Positions 54,705-63,800 of a DNA stretch of 64,000 nt are shown piece by piece. This DNA comes from an uncultured Clostridia bacterium (GTDB taxonomy: Bacteria; Bacillota; Clostridia; Christensenellales; Borkfalkiaceae), in the NCBI GenBank assembly GCA_947632195.1, contig CANROE010000005.1, forward strand, positions 1 to 64,000, read 5' to 3'. Position numbers and translations under genes: made by a program. The notes under the pieces were generated by a model. The model saw nothing but the letters and a program-made list of their open reading frames with translations, searched no databases and was not told the origin of the DNA. Position 1 is the first letter of the stretch, and every line of letters begins with the position of its first letter.

Positions 54705-55427
54705 TCACCCAACTTTTTTGCTTATTCGCGTGAGGGCCGAAATATCGGTCAAATCGTCGGTAAGGGGGGTCATCGAAATGTGCCCCGTCATGGTGGCGTC
54801 GGTGTCAAGTTCCAAATTCCGCGTGCCCTCGTATAGGCATACAAGGCGGGGCTTTACCATGTCGCCCTCCAAAAAATCAAACGAGTCGCTGTAAATCGCA
54901 GGCCCCATTCTCGTCACGAGGATCTCCTCTCCCTCGGCGGGGAAGTTCACATTCACGATTTGCGCAAAGTCGAACATTCTCCGCCGCCCGATCTCCTCAT
55001 ACACCCTGTCGAGATTTTTCACCGCGTTCTCAAACGAATGAAACGCCGCTGAAAAGGCGATCGAACGGACGCCCTGCTCCGCCGCCTCGAAACACGCCGC
55101 CACAGTGCCCGAATAATGGATATCCGCGCCGAGGTTGGGCCCGCAGTTGACGCCCGAGATCACGAGGTCGAACTGCTTTTTCATGCCGAGAATCGCGACC
55201 CGCACACAGTCGGCAGGGGTGGAGTCGACGCTGTACGCCTCGATCTCGCCGAACAGGTCCCGCTTTTTCACTTCATAATTGTTATGTATTTCAATGGAGC
55301 GGCTCTTGGCGCTCTGCTGCACTTTGGGGGCAAATACGCACACCTCGCCCAGCTTTTTCGCCCAATTTACGAGGATCTGCAATCCCTCGGCCTCGATCCC
55401 GTCGTCGTTTGTCAAAAGAATTCTCAT
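54705..55427 (-). CDS. surE: 5'/3'-nucleotidase SurE
   Basis: The 240-aa protein has the SurE metal motif ILLTNDDGIEAEGL at residues 3-16. VDSTPADCVRVAI and the signature SGVNCGPNLGADIHYSGTVAAC are intact. SurE removes phosphate from nucleoside 5'- and 3'-monophosphates and short polyphosphates in the cytoplasm. The start overlaps the upstream DHH gene stop (ATGA). It is the last gene of a three-gene operon that could turn oligonucleotides into nucleosides. The stop lies at the edge of a repeat patch and no clean terminator is seen. Confidence 0.96.
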   Translation of the reverse strand: MRILLTNDDGIEAEGLQILVNWAKKLGEVCVFAPKVQQSAKSRSIEIHNNYEVKKRDLFGEIEAYSVDSTPADCVRVAILGMKKQFDLVISGVNCGPNLGADIHYSGTVAACFEAAEQGVRSIAFSAAFHSFENAVKNLDRVYEEIGRRRMFDFAQIVNVNFPAEGEEILVTRMGPAIYSDSFDFLEGDMVKPRLVCLYEGTRNLELDTDATMTGHISMTPLTDDLTDISALTRISKKVG

Positions 55428-56404
55428 ATCAGGTCCTCATGCGTCGCTTTATATTCGCCGAGAAGTTTATCGGCGTCCTCTATAAGCGCGTACATCTCCT
55501 CCTCGGAATACACCGTCGCGCCCGCCGCCATGTTGTGCCCGCCGCCGTGATACTTGATGGCGAGGTCGTTGATCCCGAGAAAACGGGAGCGCAGACGCAC
55601 GCGGATATTCTTCTCCTTCATGTTCTCGATGAACGCCACCCAGATGAGACTGCCTTCGATGTCCGAAAGCTCGCCTACCACGCTGCTTGCCTCCTCCAAA
55701 GTGAGGCCGAATTTCTCCTGTGTGGCCTTATCCATGTAGATATAGGCGACTCCGCTCTTGGTGATGGTGAGATTTTCATACACATAGGCTTTGAGCTTGA
55801 ACGCCTCGTACTTTTCCACATAGAGATGGGCGAAGAGGGTCTCATAGTCCACCCCGCAGTCAAGCAGCGCGCCCGCGAGCCGCAACGTCTCGCCCTTCAC
55901 CCCCTCAAAGCGGAACCTGCCGCTGTCCGTCACCATGCCCATGTACACAAACGTCGCGGCCTCGGCGCTCATCTTCAAGCGGTCCTTGAAAGTGAGGTAG
56001 AAGTCGGCGATCATCTCGCATGCCGACGAGCGGAAATCTTCCACCCAATTCAGATCGCCGTAGGGGTCCGCCTCAATGTGGTGGTCGATCTTGATGATCT
56101 CCTTCGCCAAGCCGTATTTGCTGTTGGAAATGCGCTTGCGCGTGCCCGTGTCGATGACGATGAGAAGGGCGTTTTCATAGACTTCGTCCGAAATCGTGTC
56201 CTCGCCGCCGCAGAAGGCGAGATAGTCGGAAAAATCCTCGTCCACGAGATAGATATTCTTGGCGGGGTAAGTATCTTTGAGGAGTTTTACAAAGCCCTTG
56301 GTGGAACCCACTGCGTCGCCGTCGGGGCGGATGTGCCGCGAAACGACGATGGTTTGATAGCTTTCGATCTTTTCTAAAATTTTTAATTTGATTTCTTCGT
56401 TCAT
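55424..56404 (-). CDS. DHH/DHHA1 phosphoesterase, NrnA-like (copy 2)
   Basis: The 326-aa protein has DHH-domain motifs VSRHIRPDGDAVGS (about residues 20-33), VIDTGTRKR, IDHHIEAD and MVTDSGRFRFEG. The DHHA1 domain ends with YHGGGHNMAAGA. NrnA-type enzymes degrade 2-5-nt oligoribonucleotides and dephosphorylate pAp. GGAG precedes the ATG, which overlaps the stop of the first copy. The two copies are clearly paralogous but diverged, so they may differ in substrate (nanoRNA, DNA dinucleotides, pAp or cyclic dinucleotide products). Confidence 0.92.
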   Translation of the reverse strand: MNEEIKLKILEKIESYQTIVVSRHIRPDGDAVGSTKGFVKLLKDTYPAKNIYLVDEDFSDYLAFCGGEDTISDEVYENALLIVIDTGTRKRISNSKYGLAKEIIKIDHHIEADPYGDLNWVEDFRSSACEMIADFYLTFKDRLKMSAEAATFVYMGMVTDSGRFRFEGVKGETLRLAGALLDCGVDYETLFAHLYVEKYEAFKLKAYVYENLTITKSGVAYIYMDKATQEKFGLTLEEASSVVGELSDIEGSLIWVAFIENMKEKNIRVRLRSRFLGINDLAIKYHGGGHNMAAGATVYSEEEMYALIEDADKLLGEYKATHEDLI

Positions 56405-57348
56405 ACCGGCTCCGATGCGCTCAGCGCGTCCAAATCTTTCAAAAGTTCCATGGCGGTCTCCTTGTCGGGAACGGTGCACCCGCTCGCCTTCTTGTGCCCG
56501 CCGCCGCCGTATTTTACGGCAATGGGGTTGATGTTATAGCGGTTGCTCCTGAGCTCCACATGCACGCCGTCGTCTCCCTCGGTGAAGTTCACCCAAATGA
56601 ACACGCCCTTGATGTCGCGCATGAGGCTCACAAGCCCCGAAGAGACCACGGGCGCCGCGTCGCTGCCTTCGGGCAGATCTTCCTTCGCCGTGTAGATGTA
56701 GGCGACGTTGTTGGGCGTAAATTGTATCTTGTGCATGTTGTCCGCCCGCTGAATGATCTCGGGGAAGTCTTCGGCGTAGAGATTGTAGTAGAGGGTGTTG
56801 AGATCGATGGGCTGCGAAAGGAGGAATGCCGCAAGTTCAAAGGTGCGCGCGGTGGTGGAGTCGAAAGAAAATCTGCCGCTGTCCGTCACCATGCCCATGT
56901 AGAGGGAGGTCGCAGAGGCAGGGGAGAGTTTGAGTTTGCAGCACTTTGCAAACATCGTCACCACGCCGCATGCGCTCTCGTAGGAGCTTTCCACAATGTC
57001 GAGATCGGCGATCTGCTCGCAGTAGATGTGATGGTCGAACCGCAGCGTCTTTTCGGCAAGCTTGTAGCGTTCGTCGCAGATGAGGCGGGAAGAACCGCAG
57101 TCGAGGATCACCGCAAGCGCGCCCTTGTAATAGTCGTCGGGGATCTCGTCGAATTGCACCTCCACAAAGGGGAAACGGGTGGCGACGTCGCCCACCATAT
57201 AGACCTCTTTTTCGGGGAAATTGTCCTTGATGAGATGATACAGCCCCATCTGGCTGCCCAGCGCGTCGCCGTCGGGGTGCGCATGGCGGTGAATGATGAT
57301 CCTGTGATATTTTTTGACCAATTTGAGTGCTTCTTTGAACTTTTTCAC
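56401..57348 (-). CDS. DHH/DHHA1 phosphoesterase, NrnA-like (copy 1)
   Basis: The 315-aa protein has IIHRHAHPDGDALGSQMGL (about residues 18-36), VILDCGSSRL, RFDHHIYCE, MVTDSGRFSFD and a C-terminal GGGGHKKASGC. The start is GTG with GGAG 7 nt upstream. It is first in the operon, with a promoter directly upstream on the minus strand. Tandem NrnA-like genes are seen in some Bacillota, but the direct overlap with a second copy and surE is a tidy nucleotide-recycling unit. Confidence 0.92.
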   Translation of the reverse strand: MKKFKEALKLVKKYHRIIIHRHAHPDGDALGSQMGLYHLIKDNFPEKEVYMVGDVATRFPFVEVQFDEIPDDYYKGALAVILDCGSSRLICDERYKLAEKTLRFDHHIYCEQIADLDIVESSYESACGVVTMFAKCCKLKLSPASATSLYMGMVTDSGRFSFDSTTARTFELAAFLLSQPIDLNTLYYNLYAEDFPEIIQRADNMHKIQFTPNNVAYIYTAKEDLPEGSDAAPVVSSGLVSLMRDIKGVFIWVNFTEGDDGVHVELRSNRYNINPIAVKYGGGGHKKASGCTVPDKETAMELLKDLDALSASEPV

Positions 57349-57383
57349 AGACTGCTCCTTTTTTTGTGAGATTCGAGAAAATT

Positions 57384-57412
57384 ATTGTACCACATTTACA
57401 TTCATTTGTCAA
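57384..57412 (-). promoter_or_regulatory. Promoter of the NrnA-NrnA-SurE operon
   Basis: The minus strand reads TTGACA, 17 nt, TACAAT. It is divergent from the promoter of the nucleotidase-kinase fusion, with only 17 nt between the two -35 boxes. Confidence 0.8.
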
Positions 57413-57429
57413 CCTGTTCCCATTCTTAC

Positions 57430-57458
57430 TTGACAAGTTGCCGCGCGGAATGTATAAT
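57430..57458 (+). promoter_or_regulatory. Consensus promoter of the nucleotidase-guanylate kinase fusion
   Basis: TTGACA (57430-57435), 17 nt, TATAAT (57453-57458). Confidence 0.85.
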
Positions 57459-57487
57459 AAAACCATCAAAATGCAAGAGGTCATGTT

Positions 57488-58597
57488 ATGAGAAAATACA
57501 GGATCCGCGTAGGGCTCGATGTGGACGATACCCTCTACGAGTGCAATTCATACGCGGTCGACATCATCAACCGCCGCCACCCCGACGAAGAACCCCTCAA
57601 AATCGAAGAGATCAAGAGCTGGGGAGGGGCAGAGCGGCACGGAGACGAGCGCATTGCGCTCTATTCGGACCCCGAGTTCGTCCGTTCCCAGCCCATTACG
57701 GAGGGCGCGCAGGAGTTTGTGAAGAAATTGTCCGAGATCGCGGATGTGTTCTTCGTCACCGCAGTCCCCGCCCGCTGCATGAGCGCGAGAGCGGAGCGGC
57801 TCGTGCAGGACTTTCCCGAGATCCCGCCCCAAAACATCATGATCGGCACGCGTAAGGACGTGCTTTCCCTCGACATTATGCTCGACGACGGCGCGCACAA
57901 CATTTCGAGTTCCCGCGCCGCCTATCCCGTGCTCTTCCGCAAGCCGTGGAACGCCAATCTGTCGGGGCTGCTCTCGGTGAACAGTTACGACGATTTCCTG
58001 CATTTTTGCGAGATGGTGCGCAATTCCTTCGCCGAACATTTTCCCGTTCTGTCGGATGGGGGCGTGCTCTGTCTTGTCGGCCCGTCGGGCTCTTCAAAAA
58101 CGGAGATTGCAAACGGGCTTACGCAGCTGAAAGGATTTGAAAAGCCGCTCACGTCCACGACCCGTCCCCGCCGCAAAACGGAGGAGAAGGAGGCTTACCG
58201 CTTTATCAGCGAAGAGCAATTTATCCGTGAGATGAAGGAGGGGAGCTACATCGAGACGACGGTTTACAGCGGCTATCACTTCGGGACTTCGGAGAAGGAC
58301 ATCGAGCCCATTGTGGCGCGGGGGAACGTCGCCGTGCTCCCCATCGATATTTGCGGCGCGATCACGCTGAAAAATTTGTACCGCCAGCGCGCCATGCTCG
58401 TATTCACGCGCAGAGACCGCGCCGAGGCCATCAAGAGTATCATCGCGCGGGACATCGATCTCGACGATAAAACGCGGCGGATTATGTCCCTCGACTTTGA
58501 ATACCGCAACAGCGAAGTGTGCGACGTGGAGATCAACGTGGGAAACGACGTCGAGGCGGCGATCAAACGTATCGTCGAACTCGTGCAGCAGAAATAA
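57488..58597 (+). CDS. Fusion of 5'(3')-deoxyribonucleotidase (NT5C, HAD) and guanylate kinase-like domain
   Basis: The 369-aa protein has an N-terminal HAD nucleotidase (1-180) with all four motifs: DVDDT (11-15), FFVTAVP (T91), TRKD (K123) and LDD (133-134). This pattern matches the NT5C family, which dephosphorylates dNMPs. The C-terminal half (about 190-369) is guanylate-kinase-like: P-loop GPSGSSKT (198-205), STTRPRR (223-229), YHFGTS (263-268) and FTRRDRAEAIKSIIARD. The usual GMK P-loop is GxxGxGKS/T; here two serines precede the lysine. AAGAGG lies before the ATG. Opposed activities in one chain suggest nucleotide pool control. Confidence 0.88.
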   Translation: MRKYRIRVGLDVDDTLYECNSYAVDIINRRHPDEEPLKIEEIKSWGGAERHGDERIALYSDPEFVRSQPITEGAQEFVKKLSEIADVFFVTAVPARCMSARAERLVQDFPEIPPQNIMIGTRKDVLSLDIMLDDGAHNISSSRAAYPVLFRKPWNANLSGLLSVNSYDDFLHFCEMVRNSFAEHFPVLSDGGVLCLVGPSGSSKTEIANGLTQLKGFEKPLTSTTRPRRKTEEKEAYRFISEEQFIREMKEGSYIETTVYSGYHFGTSEKDIEPIVARGNVAVLPIDICGAITLKNLYRQRAMLVFTRRDRAEAIKSIIARDIDLDDKTRRIMSLDFEYRNSEVCDVEINVGNDVEAAIKRIVELVQQK

Positions 58598-58603
58598 TCG
58601 AAG

Positions 58604-58647
58604 AGCCGAACGCGGGCGGAAACAAAAGTTTCCGCCCGCGTTCGGCT
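58604..58647. terminator. Shared hairpin between convergent genes
   Basis: A perfect 20-bp stem (AGCCGAACGCGGGCGGAAAC and its complement) has loop AAAA, directly against the stop codon of the GH31 gene. U-tracts are poor on both strands, so termination may be weak; the stem may act as an mRNA 3' cap. Confidence 0.75.
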
Positions 58648-60618
58648 TTATTGCAGTTTTTCAAAGACGGGAATGATTTCGAGCGGGGCGGGAACGGTGA
58701 CCGTTTTGCCGCCTTCCAGGACTTCTCCGCTGTGGATATTTTTCCACTTTCCGTGCGGCAGATACATCTCCCGCTCCGTCATGCCCTGCCAAAGGACGGG
58801 CGCTACGAGATAGCGCGGGCCGAACATATACTGTTCCCTGCACTCCCAGCAGCGTTCGTCGTCGGGGAACTCGAAGAACATTGTCCGCATGACGGGATAG
58901 CCCTTCGCGCTCGCCTCCGCCATGACTTCTTTGAGGTATGCGCGCAGAGAGAGACGGAGTTCGAGGTACTTTTTCAAGATACGGTAGATCTCTTCGCCGA
59001 AGCTCCAAAGTTCGTTCGGTCTCCCCGTCGCAGAGAAGCCGCCGCCGTAGTCGAGGTCGGAGAGCGGGGGAATGTCGTGCGGCCCGCGATCGCCATGCAT
59101 TCGCAGCACGGGGCAGAATACCGAAAACTCGAACCACCGTACGAGCAATTCCCCGAAGTCGGGCGCCGTCACGTCGCCGAAGAAACCGCCCGTGTCCGTC
59201 GTCCACCACGGGATCCCCGCGATCCCGATGTTGAGGCCTGCGGCGAACTGGTCGCGCAGAGTCGCGAAGTTGGAGCGGATGTCCCCCGACCAAACGACGG
59301 CCGCGTATTTTTGGCTGCCCACCCACGCGCTCCGCAAAAGGTTGACAATATCCGTTTGTCCCTCTTCCCGCATTCCTTCGTAAAAGGCCCGCGCATGTTC
59401 TTTGGGATAGAGATTGCCCACTTTGAGCGCAGGACCCGTAAAGTGGCGGAAGTGCTCGTGATCGTATGCCGCGTATTCGGGCTCCGCCTCGTCCAGCCAG
59501 AACATGTCTATGCCGCAGCGGTAATAGTTCTCCTTGATCTTTTCCCAGAGATAGCGGCGCGCTGCGGGATTGAGCGCGTCGTAGATGACGGTATCCCCCT
59601 GAAAATCGAAACATTGCATGGCGCCGCGTTCCGTGCGGATCAACAGTCCCTCGTCGAGCATGGGGGCGAAATTCACGCTCTTGCGGTCCACCGTCGGCCA
59701 AACGGAGACCATGCACCGCGTCCCCATCTTTTTGAGCTCCGTTGCCATCGCGGCAGGATCGGGAAAGTAGAGGGGATCGAAACTCCAATCTCCCTGCCGT
59801 ATCCAATGGAAAAAGTCGATGACGATGACGTCGAGGGGGATCCCTCTTCTGTGGTATTCGCGGGCGACGCTTAAAACTTCCTCCTGCGTGCGGTAGCGCA
59901 GCTTGCATTGCCAAAGTCCCAGCGCATTGTCGGGGAACGCGGGCGCCCGTCCCGTCACGCCGGTATAATTTTCGAGGATCTCTTTTGGCGTATCGCCCGC
60001 AGTGATCCAGTAGTCGATCTCTTCGGAAAGTTTTCCGTGCCATTCGGTGTAGTTTGCGCCGAACACCGCCGTGCCGATCCCGGGATTGTTCCAGAGGAAC
60101 CCGTATCCCTTGCTCGAAAGGCAAAACGGAACGGTCACCTGTGAGTTGCGTTGGGCGAGTTCGAGAATGCAGCCTTTCAGGTCGAAATTCGGCTGCTGGT
60201 ATTGCCCCATGCCGAAGAGTTTTTCCTCCGCTCCTTCAAAGCGCACAAAGATTTCATAGTCGTTACCGCTCACAGGTCTGTATTCGCGCGCGGGGAACTT
60301 CATGCTCGGGCTGTGCTCGTTGGCTTCCCGCCAATCGCGGGAATACTCTTTGAGAAGAAGTTCTTGCCTGCGGAAGAACCGCACAACGCCGCGCGCGGAG
60401 ATCTCGCAGCGGAGGGTTCCGTTTACGATGTGCGCGCCCTCTGTGCCGATGGAGACTTCGCCTCTCCCTGCGGCCCCGTCCAACGCGCCGTTTCCGCCCG
60501 AAAATGCCGCATTCTGGGTCGCTCTTACGCGGAGCGCGTTCACGCCCCATGCCTCGATGAGGAGCGTTTCGTTTCTCTCGCGGGCGATCAGCTTTCCGTT
60601 GTCCTCATAAAATTTCAT
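58648..60618 (-). CDS. Glycoside hydrolase family 31 (alpha-xylosidase/alpha-glucosidase-like)
   Basis: The 656-aa protein has an N-terminal beta-sandwich (1-190), then a TIM barrel with LGLWQCKLRYRTQEEVL and VIVIDFFHW. The catalytic nucleophile Asp is in MFWLDEAEP and the acid/base Asp in VWSGDIRSNF. WWTTDTGGFFGD and RMHGDRGPHDIPP are also conserved. A short C-terminal beta region completes it. No signal peptide is seen, so it acts in the cytoplasm on imported alpha-glycosides. The GEAEP-like region resembles alpha-xylosidases. The start follows GAGGA. No sugar transporter is directly adjacent. Confidence 0.94.
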   Translation of the reverse strand: MKFYEDNGKLIARERNETLLIEAWGVNALRVRATQNAAFSGGNGALDGAAGRGEVSIGTEGAHIVNGTLRCEISARGVVRFFRRQELLLKEYSRDWREANEHSPSMKFPAREYRPVSGNDYEIFVRFEGAEEKLFGMGQYQQPNFDLKGCILELAQRNSQVTVPFCLSSKGYGFLWNNPGIGTAVFGANYTEWHGKLSEEIDYWITAGDTPKEILENYTGVTGRAPAFPDNALGLWQCKLRYRTQEEVLSVAREYHRRGIPLDVIVIDFFHWIRQGDWSFDPLYFPDPAAMATELKKMGTRCMVSVWPTVDRKSVNFAPMLDEGLLIRTERGAMQCFDFQGDTVIYDALNPAARRYLWEKIKENYYRCGIDMFWLDEAEPEYAAYDHEHFRHFTGPALKVGNLYPKEHARAFYEGMREEGQTDIVNLLRSAWVGSQKYAAVVWSGDIRSNFATLRDQFAAGLNIGIAGIPWWTTDTGGFFGDVTAPDFGELLVRWFEFSVFCPVLRMHGDRGPHDIPPLSDLDYGGGFSATGRPNELWSFGEEIYRILKKYLELRLSLRAYLKEVMAEASAKGYPVMRTMFFEFPDDERCWECREQYMFGPRYLVAPVLWQGMTEREMYLPHGKWKNIHSGEVLEGGKTVTVPAPLEIIPVFEKLQ

Positions 60619-60675
60619 CTGTTTCCTCGCGCGTTTTTTTCGGCGGCGGGCAAAAATATCCCGCCCGTCAGCCAC

Positions 60676-60704
60676 AGTATAACACAAACCCCTGCGCAAT
60701 TCCA
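60676..60704 (-). promoter_or_regulatory. Candidate promoter of the GH31 gene
   Basis: The minus strand reads TGGAAT, a 17-nt spacer and TATACT. The leader contains a GGCGGG/CCCGCC hairpin at 60645-60665. Confidence 0.4.
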
Positions 60705-60864
60705 CCCTTTTCTGATTTTCTTTGAAAATTTTGTCATTTTTTTAATTCAAAAAGATGCAATTTTATGATTTATTTGATATATTATTATCTGAAAAAATTG
60801 AATGAGCGGCATGCTTCGGTGCGCCGCGCAGCGAAATATTTACTACGGGAGAAAGGGATCGGCG

Positions 60865-63800
60865 ATGAAAGTTTTTCGTAAATTTTTGTTGTTTTCTCTG
60901 ATGGCGGTTTTATTAGTCTGTATCGCGGGGACGTGGGCGCTCTTGCGGCAACGGACGAGGAATGTATTGGCGGAAGAGGCGGCCATAGGGGGAGCCGTCG
61001 CGGAGGTGACGGCAGGCGGAGAGCCCGTGCAATATGACACGTTCTCGAGGGCATGGGCGGCGGCGACGTCCGCGCCGTCTGCCTGCGTAAAACTTTTGGA
61101 CGACGTTGTTACGGCAAGTTCGCTCAAAATCACGTCGGGCGACAATGTCACGCTCGATCTCAACGGCTACGCACTGAAAAGAGAGGGGCGCGGCAGCGTG
61201 ATCCAGATCGCCGTGGGTGCGCTCACCGTCAAAGACAGCGATCCTAAGGGCCGCACCCACCGCATAGACGATGTCACCGCAGAGGGGAACGGTTTGGCGG
61301 CGGAGATCGCGGGCGGGCTCATTACGGGAGGCAATTCCACGCAAAACGGCGGAGGGATCTATGTGTTGAGCGGCTCATTGACGCTGCTCGGCGGCACGGT
61401 GGCGGGAAATTCCGCAGAGAAGGGCGGCGGGATCTTCGTCAACAGCAGCGCCGCGTTCACGATGACGGGCGGTTCTATCGTTTACAATGCCGCCGGTTCG
61501 CAGGGCGGCGGGATCATGGTAAACAGTAACGAAGTCTCCACCGTTTCGGGCGGCACGATCGCGCATAACACTGCTATTTTCGGCGGTGGGCTGTATGTGG
61601 GTAAAAACACCGTACAGCTCGAAAACACCGTGATCATGGGAAATATCGCCTCGGAAAACGGCGGCGGGATCTATGTCTATAACAGCGGAAGTATCGCCAT
61701 GTCCGGCGGAGAGATCGCGGAGAACAGCGCGAGATACGAGGGCGGCGGCGCGTATGTCGGCGGCGGATCGTTCACGGTGTCCGATGGAGAGATTTGCGGG
61801 AATACCGCAGCGCACGGCGGAGGCGGGATCCTCTTGTGCGAAGGGACGCTGGAAGTTTCGGATGGGGTCTCCATCTGTCAGAACACAACGCGCTTTTTGG
61901 GCGGCGGGCTCTGCATTCTTGCCGAATACGAAACGGAGGTAACGTTGAGCGGCGGTGAAATTTCGGGGAACAGCGCAGAAGTGGGCGGCGGGGTCTATCT
62001 TTTTGGCGGCGATTTCCGCGTCGGCGGGGGCCTCAGGATCTGCGGAAATGCGGCGGGCGATCTCTATTTGGGAAAAGGCAAAATCGCCGTCGGCGGCAAA
62101 CTGACCGAGGGCGCCGAGATCGGCGTCAAGAACGCAAACGGCACGGTCACCGTCGGCTACACCGAGGCGGGCAACGCGGCGGCGGATTGGAACAAATACT
62201 TTTTCGATAACGACGGCCATCCTTGCCGTGGGATCTCGGAGGAGGAAGTTTATTTTGCGGACAGCCATATCCCTTTTGCGGAGTTCTTTGCGGACGAGGT
62301 GTGTCATTGGAAACAATGCGGCGTTTGTTGCGATCGGTTGGAAAGCGCCGCGCACACGTTTGAACCGTCGTTCAGCGGCAGGGCGGGTGAACGGTTGCTC
62401 TTTCTCGAATGCACGGAGACGGACTGTCCCAAACACACGGACGCGGTCGTCGAACCGATGACGCTCGATTCGATCGAGGCGGAAGGCGCGTTGACCGCGA
62501 CCGCATACGACCGCGAATTTTACGGGGAGTTTCTTGTGAAGGCGGCGTTCGGCGATCCTTCGGGAGAGTATTTCTTTTACGACACCGTAGAGGGTGCAAC
62601 GGTCGAAACGCCGTGGGTAACAGCTCCGCGTACGGAGGAATATTATCTCGTCTCGGACAGCTACGTTATGCTGTCTTACGCTGAAAATGGGGTGGAACGG
62701 ACGGCTCGCCTTCCCATTACGGTCGGCGTGTTGCAGGTGGCCGTGCCCAGTGCGGACGGGACGGAATTCTTCTATAACGGCACGGAGCAGACATACCGTC
62801 TTGCGGGAGTAACGCAGGGAAAGGTGAGCGTTTCGGGCAACGTGCAAAAGAACGCGGGCGTTTATCCGGTGACGGCGGCTCTTTCTGACAAACAGAACTG
62901 CGTATGGGCGGGTACGGAGAAGGACACGGCGGACATAACGTTTTCATTCAAGATATCCAAAGCGCCGCTTACGATCAAAGCGAAGGATTCGGAAATCGTC
63001 TACGGCGAGGAGCCCGTCGGGCGGGGCGTGGTATTCGGCGCCTTTGCGGAAGGGGAGAACGAAAGCATGCTCGGCGGTGCAATTGAGTATCGTTTCGGCT
63101 ATGAAACGTTCGGCGACGTCGGGGAATATACCGTTCAGCCGTACGGCTATACGGCGGAAAATTACGAGATCGTCTATCTTTCGGGCGTACTTACGGTCAA
63201 GGCGCGGGAACTCAGATTGCAGCTGACGGCCGAAGATTGCGTCTATACGGGCGAAGAAAAACGCGCCCGTTACACCTTGAAAAATTGCGTCAACGGCGAT
63301 GAAAAGACGCTGCGGGTGTCGCTTTTCTACAACGGTTTGCCTTTTGCGCCTGTAAAGGCGGGCAGCTATCGGGTAACGGCCGCCGTGTCGGGCGGGAAGA
63401 TCGGCAACTATTTTTACGACGAAACTGTACAGGCCGTGTTTGAAATTGCGAAGGCAAAACTGAACTACGGCGGCGGGTCTTTGGAATACGGCTATGTTTT
63501 CCTGCCCGATCAGCCGACGCATCCCTTAAAGCTGGACGAAGAGGATTATCCCACCGCAGTGGACGGCAGCGCGGTTGCGCTGTCCTATGCGTTTGCGACG
63601 TATGACGGCACGGACAACGGATTGATAGAAAAACAGCGGGAATTGTTCGGACGGGTGCAGAAAGGCGACTTGGGCGGCCTCGAAACGGAGGAATGGAAAC
63701 AATACCGAACAGACAATCCCGATTTGAATATTTCATTGCCGAAAGGGTATTGCGTCTTTTTCAAGGCGGAGGCAGAGAACCACGAAACGCTGTACGGTTG

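Noticed and set aside
61375-62847. 490-codon minus-strand frame opposite the beta-helix protein
   Set aside because: The plus-strand frame has clear beta-helix repeats, a signal segment and no stop. The minus frame is its shadow.
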